Origin: Bin52 sp965213935
GTDB taxonomy: Bacteria > Pseudomonadota > Alphaproteobacteria > Thalassobaculales > Thalassobaculaceae
Length of the DNA: 64,000 nt
Assembly (NCBI GenBank): GCA_965213935.1
Contig: CBDCAO010000012.1
Span: 1,178,001-1,242,000 of the forward strand
Reading direction: 5' to 3'
Of this stretch, positions 25,329-34,561 are shown in pieces. The number at the start of each line of letters is the position of its first letter. The stretch's first letter is position 1. Both the position numbers and the translations under genes were made by a program. A model generated the notes under the pieces. That model saw only the letters and a list, made by a program, of their open reading frames with translations, ran no database searches and had not been told where the DNA came from.

Positions 25329-27224
25329 CTAATGGAAATGCTCGTAGATCCTGCGGGCGGTGGTGCTGCTGATACCCTGGACCGTCTCCAGGTCGGCGAG
25401 ACCCGCCCGGGCCACCTCCCGGGCCGACCCGAAGTGGTTGAGCAGCGCCCGCTTGCGCTTCGCCCCGATGCCGGGGACCTCGTCGAGCGCCGAGCGCCGG
25501 GACGCCTTGTGGCGCCGCGCCCGATGGGTCTCGATGGCGAAGCGGTGCGCCTCGTCCCTCAGGCGCTGGAGGAAGTACAGCACCGGAGCGCGCTCCGGCA
25601 GCAGGAACGAGGGCCTGCCGCGCTGGTGGAAACGCTCCCTGCCGGCGTTGCGGTCCGGTCCCTTGGAGATCGCGACCACGGCGAGATCGGAAATTCCGAG
25701 CTCGTCGAGCACCTCCCAGGCGGCGCCGAGCTGCCCGGGGCCACCGTCAATCAGCACGAGGTCGGGAAGGCCGGCATCCTCTCGCAGCGCGCGGGCAAAC
25801 CGTCGGCGCAGCACCTGGCGCATCATGGCGTAGTCGTCGCCGCGCGACATCTGCTCCGCCCCGGCCGCGCCGTCGCGGATGGTGAACTTGCGGTAGGCCG
25901 CCTTCTCGAAGCCGTCGGAACCGAACACGATCATCGCTCCCACGGCGTCGGCACCCTGAAGGTGACTGTTGTCGTAGACCTCGATGCGTCCGGGCGGCTC
26001 GTCGAGCCCGAAGGTCTCAGAGACATCGCCCAGCAACCGGCGGTGCGAGGCGCCCTGGGCCTGTCGCCGGGCGAGCGCGTCGCGGGCATTGACCGCGGCC
26101 TGGGTGACCAGGTTGCGCTTTCGGCCGCGAACGGGGGCGGTAACGGTGACCCGCGCTCCCGCCCTGACCGACAATGCCTCGGCCAGCAGTTGCTGTTCGG
26201 GCAACGAATGGTTGACCAGGACCTGGCGCGGCGGACGCCTGTTGTCATAGAACTGGGCAATGAAAGCCGACAGGATTTCCTCCGGCGCCCAGCTTGCGTC
26301 GTGACCCGGGAAATAGGCCCGGTTGCCGTAGTTGCCGCCGCCGCGGAAGAAGAACACCTGGATGCAGCTCGCGGGACCCTCGGCATGGACCGCGAACACG
26401 TCTGCATCGCCGAGCCCGTCGACATTGATGTCCTGGTGCGCCTGGACGGCGGCAAGCGCCCGGATCCGGTCGCGGTATGCGGCCGCGGTCTCGAAGTCGA
26501 GCCGGTCGCTGGCCTCGTGCATCCGCTCGGCCATTTCCTCGCGGATCTGACTGCTCCTGCCGCTGAGGAATGCCCTCGCCTCCTTGACCAGGGCCGCGTA
26601 GTCCACGGGATCGATGTAGTTCACGCATGGCGCGGCACAGCGCTTGATCTGGTACTGCAGGCACGGGCGCGACCGGTTGCGGTAGACCGAATCGGAGCAG
26701 TTCCGCAACAGGAAGGCACGCTGCATCGCCGACAGGGTCCGGTTGACGGCGCCGACCGTCGCGAACGGTCCGAAGTAGTACCCCTTGCGGGACTGCGCGC
26801 CGCGGTGCTTGAGCAGTCGCGGGGCCTCGTGGTCGGTGGTGATCAGGATGTAGGGAAAGGACTTGTCGTCGCGCAACAGGATGTTGTAGCGCGGCTTCAG
26901 CCGCTTGATGAGGTTGCTCTCGAGCAGCAGCGCCTCGACCTCGGTGTGGGTGATGACGATCTCGATCGTCGAGGTCTCGGCGATCATGCGGACGATCCGG
27001 GTCGGCATCCGCGACGGATTGGCATACTGGGCCACACGCCTTCGCAGGTTGCGAGCCTTGCCCACGTAGAGCACGGTGCCCCGGTCGTCGATCATGCGGT
27101 AGACACCCGGGGAACCGGGAAGCGTGCGCGCGCTGGCGCGGACCGCAGCAATTCCGGCCGCGAGGTCGGGACGGCGCTTCGGCGCCGCCGCGGTGGTATC
27201 CGGTTCGGCGTCCGCTGGTGTCAT
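25329..27224 (-). CDS. uvrC: UvrABC system protein C
   Basis: This 631-residue nucleotide-excision endonuclease has the GIY-YIG domain at the N-terminus (SPGVYRM...VLYVGKARNLRRRV). The Cys-rich CLQYQIKRCAAPC follows, then the UvrB-binding UVR region, the RNase H-like domain with EVYDNSHLQG and LVLIDGGPGQL, and a C-terminal helix-hairpin-helix pair (VPGIGAKRK, VQGIS). ATG 27224 is chosen; the frame extends to an ATG at 27281. It precedes pgsA in transcription, separated by the island. Confidence 0.95.
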   Translation of the reverse strand: MTPADAEPDTTAAAPKRRPDLAAGIAAVRASARTLPGSPGVYRMIDDRGTVLYVGKARNLRRRVAQYANPSRMPTRIVRMIAETSTIEIVITHTEVEALLLESNLIKRLKPRYNILLRDDKSFPYILITTDHEAPRLLKHRGAQSRKGYYFGPFATVGAVNRTLSAMQRAFLLRNCSDSVYRNRSRPCLQYQIKRCAAPCVNYIDPVDYAALVKEARAFLSGRSSQIREEMAERMHEASDRLDFETAAAYRDRIRALAAVQAHQDINVDGLGDADVFAVHAEGPASCIQVFFFRGGGNYGNRAYFPGHDASWAPEEILSAFIAQFYDNRRPPRQVLVNHSLPEQQLLAEALSVRAGARVTVTAPVRGRKRNLVTQAAVNARDALARRQAQGASHRRLLGDVSETFGLDEPPGRIEVYDNSHLQGADAVGAMIVFGSDGFEKAAYRKFTIRDGAAGAEQMSRGDDYAMMRQVLRRRFARALREDAGLPDLVLIDGGPGQLGAAWEVLDELGISDLAVVAISKGPDRNAGRERFHQRGRPSFLLPERAPVLYFLQRLRDEAHRFAIETHRARRHKASRRSALDEVPGIGAKRKRALLNHFGSAREVARAGLADLETVQGISSTTARRIYEHFH

Positions 27225-27531
27225 GACCACACTGTGGAACCTGTGTCGAAAAGTCACAATGGGCTTTCCGAACGAACTCACGGTTCATCAGGTGCCCGAC
27301 GCCGGCGGCGGCGAGTCCGCCCGGGTCGCCCGGCCCGCACTCATTCACGGTTCCCGGAGCCGCTCCCCGCGACGCTTCGAAGTCCCTCCCCCGGTTCCCG
27401 ATGCCCCCCGGTGAGACGGATCAACCGGGCGGTCCGGGCTGCACGGCCGAACCACCCTTGAAGACCCGGCGCCTCCTCTCCTACCTTCCGGGCACCAGAC
27501 AGGCCATACGAGGTCCGGACAGGCGCGCTCC
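27225..27531. other. Divergent intergenic region between uvrC and the thioesterase gene
   Basis: About 300 bases hold the promoters of uvrC (leftward) and the thioesterase gene (rightward). No high-scoring promoter pair or RNA structure could be assigned. An open frame running through the region is antisense continuation from uvrC. Confidence 0.4.
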
Positions 27532-28020
27532 ATGACCCTTCCCATTCCCGGTCACCGCCTGCGCATTCCCGCCGAGTGGATCGACTACAACGGTCACCTC
27601 AACGTCGGGTACTATGCCGTCGCCTTCGACAAGGCCACGGACGCGCTGCTCGACCATCTCGACCTCGGGCTGGCATACCGCCAGCGCAGCAATCACTCGA
27701 TCTTCATCCTCGAATCACACGTGACCTACCTGCACGAGGTCGCGGAGAACGACATGGTGCGGTTTGCGAGCCGTCTGCTGGATGCCGACCGCAAGCGCCT
27801 GCACCTGTTCCACGCCATGCATCACGAGCAGGACGGATGGCTGGCGGCCACGGCCGAACTGCTCGCGGTCCATGTATCCCTGAACGAGCGGCGCTCGGCG
27901 CCCTTCCCCGCACCCCACATGGACGTGATCGGTGAACTCGGTGCCGCGGACGCCGCGCGGCCCTGGCCGGAACAGTGCGGGCGCGTCATCGGCATTCGCC
28001 GCCCCGCAGGCATCGCTTGA
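27532..28020 (+). CDS. 4HBT-family acyl-CoA thioesterase-like protein
   Basis: This 162-residue hot-dog protein starts IPAEWIDYNGHLNVGYYAVAFDKATD, the pattern of the 4-hydroxybenzoyl-CoA thioesterase-like group that includes domains linked to carnitine and betaine metabolism. The active-site acid is probably the Asp of WIDYNGHLN. FILESHVTYLHE and LFHAMHHEQDG are also typical. The substrate is unknown. It stands alone upstream of the pteridine-reductase-like gene, 87 bases away. Confidence 0.75.
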   Translation: MTLPIPGHRLRIPAEWIDYNGHLNVGYYAVAFDKATDALLDHLDLGLAYRQRSNHSIFILESHVTYLHEVAENDMVRFASRLLDADRKRLHLFHAMHHEQDGWLAATAELLAVHVSLNERRSAPFPAPHMDVIGELGAADAARPWPEQCGRVIGIRRPAGIA

Positions 28021-28107
28021 AGGCCGGTCCCGGGCTCGCCTAGTATCCGCCACCCGCCCCGGGCCGGTCCGGACCGCCGGTCCCGGTCATGAACCCACCA
28101 CCGGAGC

Positions 28108-28905
28108 GTGGCCATGGCGTCACCGCCGCACACCCAGTCGGTGCTGATCACCGGCGCCGCACGGCGGATCGGCGCGGCGATGGCCCGCGCGCTGGCGGCC
28201 GACGGCTGGTTCGTGGTCGTGCACTTCAACCGCTCCGGCGAGGACGCGCGCTCGTTGCTGATCGATATCCGCCGTGACGGCGGAGACGGCATGTTGGTCT
28301 CGGCCGATCTGGGCGATCCGGAAGCGGCCGGCGCGCTGGTTCACAGGATTGCGGCACAGGCGCCGCCGCTCGCAGCCCTGGTCAACAATGCCTCGATGTT
28401 TGCCTATGACCGGTTGGGCTCGCTCACGGCGGAAGCACTCGATCTCCACTTCGCGGTCAACCTGCGGGCTCCGCTGCTGCTCTGCCAGGCCTTCGTCGAC
28501 TGCGTGGCGGAAGACGGGACCGGGTGCATCGTGAACATGCTCGACAACAAGGTGCTCGCCATCAATCCCGACTACCTTTCCTACACCGTCAGCAAGGCAG
28601 GTCTGCACGGCGCGACGCTCGCGCTCGCCATGGCATCCGCTCCCCGGGTCAGGGTGAACGCAATCGCCCCGGGCATCACGCTGGAGAGCGGCAACCAGGG
28701 CCGGCAAAGCTTCGAGGCCGGGCTCAGGATGAGCCCGCTCGGCCGGGTCTCGCGCGTCGACGACATCATCAACACCCTGCGGTTCATTCTCGCGACCCCG
28801 TCGCTGACCGGTCAGGTCATCGCCGTGGACGGCGGCCAGATGCTGCAGCGGCTGCCACGCGACGTCGCGTTTCTCGAACCGGAACCGCCGGCCGACACGC
28901 CGTGA
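28108..28905 (+). CDS. SDR oxidoreductase, pteridine-reductase/FolM-like
   Basis: This 265-residue short-chain dehydrogenase carries TGAARRIG instead of the usual TGxxxGIG, a variant seen in pteridine reductases and FolM. NNAS, YTVSKAGLHG (Tyr-x3-Lys) and APGITL complete the set. The next gene is folB, overlapping by 4 bases (GTGA), which supports a role in reducing dihydrobiopterin, dihydromonapterin or dihydrofolate. A second ATG at 28114 is possible. Confidence 0.8.
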   Translation: MAMASPPHTQSVLITGAARRIGAAMARALAADGWFVVVHFNRSGEDARSLLIDIRRDGGDGMLVSADLGDPEAAGALVHRIAAQAPPLAALVNNASMFAYDRLGSLTAEALDLHFAVNLRAPLLLCQAFVDCVAEDGTGCIVNMLDNKVLAINPDYLSYTVSKAGLHGATLALAMASAPRVRVNAIAPGITLESGNQGRQSFEAGLRMSPLGRVSRVDDIINTLRFILATPSLTGQVIAVDGGQMLQRLPRDVAFLEPEPPADTP

Positions 28906-29300
28906 CCGACATCAGCACCCGGCTCCTGCTGGAGGACTTTGCGCTCGACGTCGAGATCGGGATTCACGACTTCGAGCAGGCGACGCCGCAACGCGTGCTG
29001 GTCTCCGTCGAGATCGAGATCGGCCCGGCGCCCGAGACCGACTGCATCGACGAGACGCTCGACTACGACTTTCTGCGCCGGGAGATCCGGGTGCTCGCCG
29101 CCTCGCGCAGGTTCAACCTGCAGGAGACCTTCTGTCGCGGCATCATCGGGCTACTGCTCGCCCGTGACGAGGTCCGCTCCGGCCGGGTCACCACGCGCAA
29201 GCCGGACGTCTATTCCGATTGCGCGGCCGTCGGGGTTGAGATGCGGTTTGCGCGCGACGATCAGGGGACGAGCGAGGCCAGCAGCGACCCGGCCGGATAG
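28902..29300 (+). CDS. folB: Dihydroneopterin aldolase
   Basis: This 132-residue protein resembles FolB: LLEDFALDVEIGIHDFEQATPQRV-like N-terminus, DETLDYDFLRREI, and TRKPDVYSDCAAVGVEM near the end. It cleaves the dihydroneopterin side chain in folate synthesis. The GTG start overlaps the SDR stop. The last 40 bases overlap the 3' end of the convergent exchanger gene. Confidence 0.85.
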   Translation: MTDISTRLLLEDFALDVEIGIHDFEQATPQRVLVSVEIEIGPAPETDCIDETLDYDFLRREIRVLAASRRFNLQETFCRGIIGLLLARDEVRSGRVTTRKPDVYSDCAAVGVEMRFARDDQGTSEASSDPAG

Positions 29301-30232
29301 AACTGGAGCGTTACGTAAATGGCGTAGGTGAAGAAGAAGGTGACCGCGAGCGGGCGGACCAGGGTACGCAACAGCAGTGCGGAGGCGATGAAGACGATGG
29401 TGATGGCCGCCATCACCCACAGGTCGACTCGCACCAGCTCGGGCGTGACCGTCAGCGGACCCATCGATGCCACCACGCCGACAATGCCGAGCGTATTGAT
29501 GATGTTGCTGCCTATGATGTTGCCGAGCGCGACATCGGTGTGCCGGCGAAAGGCGGCCGACGCCGTGGTGGCAAGCTCCGGGACCGAGGTTCCAAGCGCA
29601 ACCATGGTGATGCCGATCACCGTCTCCGAGACACCCAGTTGGGCGGCGATGTCGACGGCCCCGATCACCAGCATCTGGGCCCCGCCGATCACGGCGACAA
29701 TGCCTCCGACCACCCGCAACCACGATACCAGCTGGCCGGAATGACGGCCGATCTGTCCGGTTTCCGCCTTGCCGTGTCCGGCGATGGAGCGTCGTTCGCT
29801 CCAGTAACAGTAGTAGAGGTAGGACGCGAGCAGGACCAGCATCAGCAGGCCCTGCCAGATCTCGATCACGCCGTTCTGCCCGAGCAGCACGAAGATCAGG
29901 GTCGCGCACGCCAGCACGCCGCAGTCCCGTCGCAGCGACCGGCCGTCGGTCAGGAACGGGCAAATCACGCCCACGGTTCCGATCATCAGCAGGATGTTGG
30001 AGATATTGCTGCCGACGACGTTGCCGACCGCAATTCCCGGTGAACCGATCAGGGCCGCCTTGAGACTGACCACCAGTTCGGGAGCCGAGGTTCCCAGCGC
30101 GATGACGGTCAGGCCGATCACGTGCGGACTGATGCCGAGACCACGCGCGACCGCGATCGCGCCCCGGATCATGAGGTCGGCACCGAATATCAGAACGACC
30201 AGCCCAGCCAGGCCGAGCAGGATTGCGGTCAT
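29261..30232 (-). CDS. Calcium/sodium antiporter (CaCA family, YrbG-like)
   Basis: This 323-residue inner-membrane exchanger has about ten hydrophobic helices and the duplicated alpha repeats of the family. The first is GLTVIALGTSAPELVVS with GNVVGSNISNILL; the second is GITMVALGTSVPELATT with GNIIGSNIINTLG. The acidic Glu in each GT/SPEL motif binds the cation. ATG 30232 gives the normal topology; longer frames upstream are implausible. It overlaps folB tail to tail. Confidence 0.92.
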   Translation of the reverse strand: MTAILLGLAGLVVLIFGADLMIRGAIAVARGLGISPHVIGLTVIALGTSAPELVVSLKAALIGSPGIAVGNVVGSNISNILLMIGTVGVICPFLTDGRSLRRDCGVLACATLIFVLLGQNGVIEIWQGLLMLVLLASYLYYCYWSERRSIAGHGKAETGQIGRHSGQLVSWLRVVGGIVAVIGGAQMLVIGAVDIAAQLGVSETVIGITMVALGTSVPELATTASAAFRRHTDVALGNIIGSNIINTLGIVGVVASMGPLTVTPELVRVDLWVMAAITIVFIASALLLRTLVRPLAVTFFFTYAIYVTLQFYPAGSLLASLVP

Positions 30233-30448
30233 CGGACAACTCGAAGTGCCGGCAGACCGGTCGCACCGGTCTCGTCCGGCGCCGATGGCGGGTCCTGACA
30301 GCCACCCCCGGCAGATGCTGCTGCACCGAGAAAGTCCATGTACCTGCCCGACGGTCCTCCTGCCACCGCCGGGACACGACGTCGGTCCGACAGCAGATTT
30401 GTCAGATGGGGAAGTTGCGGCCGGATTTCCAGACGTCGGCAATCGGAA

Positions 30449-31414
30449 TCAGGCGTTGGACCGGTCGAACCCGGCACTGCAGGTCGCGCGCCCCAGTACG
30501 CAGAACCGCGCGCAGTGAGGATGGTTGAGCCGGACCGGGCGCCGGGCCTCGGCCAGGGTCGCTCCCAGCTCGAACTGCGGATCATGCGGCAGCAGGGTGC
30601 AGGCAACCACCACCGGCCACGGACTGTCCCGGCGCTTCACCACCATGCGCGCGGTCGCACACATCTGGTCCTCGGGCCGGACCGACAGCAGGTCCCAGCA
30701 CTGCCGGGTGATTTCCGGGACGTCCCGGGTCTCGTCCATTTCCGGGAACAGCACGAGCCGGGACGGGTCCTGTGCATCGATCTCGAGACCCTCGACGGAA
30801 AAGAGCGCCGCGTAACCGTCGCGCAGTTCCGCTTCCGTTTGGTCATCGGGTACGCGCCCGGCAACGGTCGGCTCGAAACCCTGCTCCTGCAACCAGTGGA
30901 GCCCCCTCAGCATCGAGGTCCAGGTCCCCGGACCACGCTCGGCCTCGTGCTGCTCCCGGGAATAATGATCGACCGAGACCCGCACCTGCAGGCTGGCCGC
31001 ATGGCGATGGCGCAGTCCGGCAAGCGCGTTGCGCCGGTTCCACATCGGCTTCATGGCGTTGGTGAGCACCAGCGCCTGGAACCCGCGTCCCAGCGTATCA
31101 TCGAGCATGGTGATGAAGTGCGGGTTCATGAACGGCTCGCCGCCGGTAAATCCGATCAGACGGGTCCCCATGCGGAGGTTCTCGATCTCGTCGAGGTAGG
31201 CCGAGACCTCGCCGGCGGCGATGTAGGAGAGCCGGTCGTTGCGCGGTGACGATTCGATGTAGCAGTTGGCGCACTCGATGTTGCACAGGGTCCCGGTGTT
31301 CACCCACAGGGTATCGAGGTTCCGGAATGGTACCACCGCCCGTTCCGAGCCGCAGGCAGTGCGCCGCGCATCCTGGAACTTCCGGTTCGTGCACGTGCCG
31401 CGACGTGTCGACAT
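30449..31414 (-). CDS. Radical SAM domain protein of unknown substrate
   Basis: This 321-residue protein has the 4Fe-4S motif CNIECANC (CxxxCxxC) near residue 47, preceded by LWVNTGTL, and the SAM-binding GFTGGEPFMNP. A further cysteine-containing region near the C-terminus (HPHCARFCVLGRATC) could hold an auxiliary cluster or metal. GGGAG lies close upstream of ATG 31414. The substrate is not evident. A small membrane protein gene ends 23 bases upstream and may be co-transcribed. Confidence 0.8.
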   Translation of the reverse strand: MSTRRGTCTNRKFQDARRTACGSERAVVPFRNLDTLWVNTGTLCNIECANCYIESSPRNDRLSYIAAGEVSAYLDEIENLRMGTRLIGFTGGEPFMNPHFITMLDDTLGRGFQALVLTNAMKPMWNRRNALAGLRHRHAASLQVRVSVDHYSREQHEAERGPGTWTSMLRGLHWLQEQGFEPTVAGRVPDDQTEAELRDGYAALFSVEGLEIDAQDPSRLVLFPEMDETRDVPEITRQCWDLLSVRPEDQMCATARMVVKRRDSPWPVVVACTLLPHDPQFELGATLAEARRPVRLNHPHCARFCVLGRATCSAGFDRSNA

Positions 31415-31437
31415 GCCCGCTCCCACAGCCTGCACCG

Positions 31438-31623
31438 TCAGTGTCCCAAGAGGTTCCGGACCTTGCCTTCCAGAACGCACCAGACCGAACAGTCCGGGCT
31501 GTCGCGCGTGTAGGGCGATGACATTTCGAGACCGAGCAGCAGGAACAGTGAAACGAAGATGACCGCCATCACCACGATAGAGATCGCAGCCGCCCGCAAT
31601 CGTCCAAGCACGCTGCCATACAT
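31438..31623 (-). CDS. Small single-helix membrane protein, hypothetical
   Basis: This 61-residue frame encodes one strong hydrophobic helix (residues 8-30, AAAISIVVMAVIFVSLFLLLG-like) followed by a short tail with two cysteines in DCSVWC. It is not recognised. The start at ATG 31623 follows a purine-rich stretch. Its position directly before the radical SAM gene and its well-formed helix suggest a real gene. Confidence 0.5.
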   Translation of the reverse strand: MYGSVLGRLRAAAISIVVMAVIFVSLFLLLGLEMSSPYTRDSPDCSVWCVLEGKVRNLLGH

Positions 31624-32374
31624 CCCGGTCCCACCCGCTCCTGACTCTACCCCCAATGTGCATCAGCGCGGGGACGGCGGCAAGCGGGGACGCAAGTCCG
31701 TCCTGGCAACCGGGGACCGGCACCACCGCTGCGGCATCCCATTTCTTGGAACGACGGGAACCGGGATGGGTACAAGGCCGGAACTCGAGCGGCCGAGCAT
31801 TGAGCCATTCGCCGGGATGCGCGGGTCCGGGACAGGAGCGGAAGGCTGCGTCTGTCCTGATTACGGAGCACTACGGGTACCGGGAGCGGAGGGGACGGGT
31901 GGTGACAATGGGGTCCGTCCAACCCTGCCGCTGTCGCGCGCTCCCGCATGCTGTACAAGGAGTTGGCGATCCCGCTCCGGGAGCCGCGCCATGGAGGGCC
32001 GACATGAACCATGCTGCCGGATCCCGGACCTCGTTGTCCGGCATCGGGGCCGAACCCGGTTTCCCGGTCGGTGACGGCGATGATTCGGTCCGCGGCGTCG
32101 ACCGTCCGGAATCCGCGGCAAGGAGCCGACCGCCGTTCCTTCCGGTGCTCCGGGGGCGATTCACCTGCGACCGGGTCGCCGGGAGCGAGGCGAACAAAGT
32201 TGCCCGTGCGGATCACGACACCCGGGTGCGTGGCGTGTTCGACGCGGACCTCGCCGGTCCTCTCCGTGCCATTGTCCGGACGCGGTGCCCTGCCGCCTCT
32301 CCTGTCGAACGGTGGCCGGCCGCCAGGGCGCTACGGCGCGAAGGCACCGGGATGCCCGCTCGGGCCTTCGCGCC
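31624..32374. other. Stretch without a convincing gene upstream of the hydrolase-methyltransferase gene
   Basis: Open frames on both strands show no domains. The last part of one plus-strand frame (to 32378) reads LRREGTGMPARAF, which vaguely resembles the RGxGxS region of an alpha/beta hydrolase and would lie just before the methyltransferase-fused frame. A frameshifted 5' end of that gene may therefore extend into this region. Confidence 0.35.
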
Positions 32375-33712
32375 GTGACCGTCGCGGAGCGCATTGCGGC
32401 ACTGCTCGACCGGCTCGGTCTCGACCGCGCCTTCATCGCGACCCAGATGCCCGGAGACATTGCCGAATTCTGTCTGGCGCAGCCGCACCGCGTCGGCGCC
32501 GTTGCCCTGGTGGTCGCAAGCCGTATCGAACCCGATGCCTTCCGCGCCCTCGCCAACCGCCTCCTCATGATCACCGGCAACAGCGGCATCCCGTCCGAGG
32601 CCGCTGCGCGCGCGGCAACCACCCTTGCGGAGTGCCGGCAGTACCGCATGAAGGACTATGCCACCACCGCCTGGACGGATGTCGCGGCAGACCGCCCCGA
32701 CGAGCTGTGCGCCGGACTTCAGGCGTTCTTTGCAGGTTTCGCGTCTCCCGCATGCCCCGCGCTGCCTGCTTCAGGCACGACGGCGGGTCTCCACTGGCGC
32801 TGCAGCGGCAGCGGACCGCCGCTGCTGCTGTTCCCGTTCTTCCTCGCCGCCTCGCAGTGGGATCCGGTCATCGACCGGCTGTCGCGACACTTCACGGTAA
32901 TCTCGCTGGGCGGTCCGCATGTCGGCGGCGCCGCCATGCTCGAGGACCGGGCCGGTCTCGCCGGCTACGGCGACATGTTTTCGGTGCTGCTGCGCCGCAT
33001 GGCGATCCCCCCCGGCGCCAGGGTTCTCGAGGTCGGATGCGGCACTGCCGCACTGAGCCGGTCGCTGTTGCGCGCGCACCCGGACCTCGAGATCACCGGT
33101 GTCGACATCAACGGCTACCTGTTACGAGAAGCGGCCGCAATCGCCCGATCGGAACGGATCCGTATCGGCAATGCCGGGCCCGGATCCCTGTCGCTCGCAT
33201 CCGGCGACGCGACCGACCTGCCGCTGCCCGACGCCGCGTTCGACGCCGTCTACTCGGTCACGGTGCTCGAGGAGTGTGACGGCGATGCTGCGCTCGCCGA
33301 GATGGTGCGCGTCGCCCGGCCCGGCGCACCGGTCGGGGTGGCGGTGCGTGCGATCGACATGGCGCAGTGGTGGAACCTCGATCTGCCGGACCACATCGCG
33401 ACAGTGGCATCGATGCAACCCCAGTCGCGCTCACCGGGCTCGATCGCGGACCGCTCTCTGTACCGGCGCATGGCCGGTGCGGGTCTCGAACGGGTCCGCG
33501 GGTTTCCCTACCTCCTCGGTTTCGACCGGCCGGACGGCCCGATGTGGAAATACAGGGCGTCGCATGTCCGCTCGGCACTCGACCGGGCAGACCGGGAGAC
33601 ATGGGATCACGCCTGCCGGGATGCGGAGGAAGCCGGGCTGCTGTTCCAGGCCAACCCGCTGCACTGCGCGGTGGGGTGGCGCCCGGCCAGCGCCACCGGA
33701 TCACCGCGGTGA
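32375..33712 (+). CDS. Alpha/beta-hydrolase-like remnant fused to a SAM-dependent methyltransferase
   Basis: This 445-residue protein starts at GTG 32375. Residues 1-115 resemble the second half of an alpha/beta hydrolase (VAERIAALLDRLGLDR, then a helix and a LMITG strand), but the nucleophile elbow that should read GxSxG is TQMPGD, so no serine is present. After a linker comes SGPPLLLFPFFLAASQWDPV and a class I methyltransferase with VLEVGCGTAAL near residue 216 and VYSVTVLEECD. The substrate is unknown. A missing hydrolase N-terminus suggests either an odd fusion or a frameshifted 5' part. It ends exactly where the convergent SDR gene ends. Confidence 0.65.
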   Translation: MTVAERIAALLDRLGLDRAFIATQMPGDIAEFCLAQPHRVGAVALVVASRIEPDAFRALANRLLMITGNSGIPSEAAARAATTLAECRQYRMKDYATTAWTDVAADRPDELCAGLQAFFAGFASPACPALPASGTTAGLHWRCSGSGPPLLLFPFFLAASQWDPVIDRLSRHFTVISLGGPHVGGAAMLEDRAGLAGYGDMFSVLLRRMAIPPGARVLEVGCGTAALSRSLLRAHPDLEITGVDINGYLLREAAAIARSERIRIGNAGPGSLSLASGDATDLPLPDAAFDAVYSVTVLEECDGDAALAEMVRVARPGAPVGVAVRAIDMAQWWNLDLPDHIATVASMQPQSRSPGSIADRSLYRRMAGAGLERVRGFPYLLGFDRPDGPMWKYRASHVRSALDRADRETWDHACRDAEEAGLLFQANPLHCAVGWRPASATGSPR

Positions 33713-34492
33713 TCAGCTCGGGACCAGCCCGCCGTCGACATTGTAGCACTGGCCGGTGATGTTCCGCGCGCCGGGCGAGGCGAGGAACACGGCGAGGGCC
33801 GCGATGTCCTCGGGGTCGTTCGCGCGCCGGATCGGGATGTCACGGGTGAAGATCTCGACCATCTCCTCGCGCGAGACTCCGCGTTCGGCGGCACGCGTGT
33901 TCACGATCCCCTCGACGATCGGCGTCAGCGTCACGCCAGGGCACACCGAGTTCACGGTGATCCCGTGTCCGCCCAGCTGCTGGGCCGCGGTCTTGGTCAG
34001 GCTGATCACCGCGCCCTTGCTCGCGGCGTATGCGGCATTCGACGTTCCGGCGAAGCCGCGGCCGGCGATCGAGGCAATGTTGACGATGCGGCCGCCGCCC
34101 TGGGCTATCATCTGCCGGGCCGCACCCTGCAGGCAGAAGAAGACACCCTTGGCGTTGACCCGGTGCATCCAGTCCCAGTCCTCCTCGGTCAGTTCCATGA
34201 TCCAGGCAGCACGGGTGACACCGGCGTTGTTGACGATGACATCCAGCGATCCGAACTGTTCGACCGTGGCATCGATCATCGCATTGATGGCCGCGACGTC
34301 CCCGACGTCGGTCTCGATCGCCATCGCATCGACGCCGTGCTGACGCACCATGTCGGCGACAGTCTGCGCCGCGCCCTCGTCGATGTCGGCACAGGCCACA
34401 TTGCGCCCCGCCGCCGCCATCGCGGTGGCGACCGCCCGGCCGATCCCGCTGCCGGCCCCGGTCACCAGTGCTGTTTCGCGCTGTACATCCAT
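33713..34492 (-). CDS. SDR family NAD(P)-dependent oxidoreductase
   Basis: This classical 259-residue SDR has TGAGSGIG, NNAGVT, the catalytic S in NIASIAG, and YAASK. CADIDE after strand 2 places an Asp that favours NAD over NADP. GGGAG lies 8 bases before ATG 34492. It is co-directional with a second SDR gene 69 bases upstream. The substrate cannot be assigned. Confidence 0.88.
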   Translation of the reverse strand: MDVQRETALVTGAGSGIGRAVATAMAAAGRNVACADIDEGAAQTVADMVRQHGVDAMAIETDVGDVAAINAMIDATVEQFGSLDVIVNNAGVTRAAWIMELTEEDWDWMHRVNAKGVFFCLQGAARQMIAQGGGRIVNIASIAGRGFAGTSNAAYAASKGAVISLTKTAAQQLGGHGITVNSVCPGVTLTPIVEGIVNTRAAERGVSREEMVEIFTRDIPIRRANDPEDIAALAVFLASPGARNITGQCYNVDGGLVPS

Positions 34493-34561
34493 GTGCTGAT
34501 CTCCCGTGCGGGCACCCGGGTGCCCTGGTCATGTGGTCGCAATCGCCTCCGGCTGCAGGCT

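Noticed and set aside
25254..27461. A 735-codon plus-strand frame antisense to uvrC
   Set aside because: Open only because of high G+C; uvrC on the other strand has every family motif.
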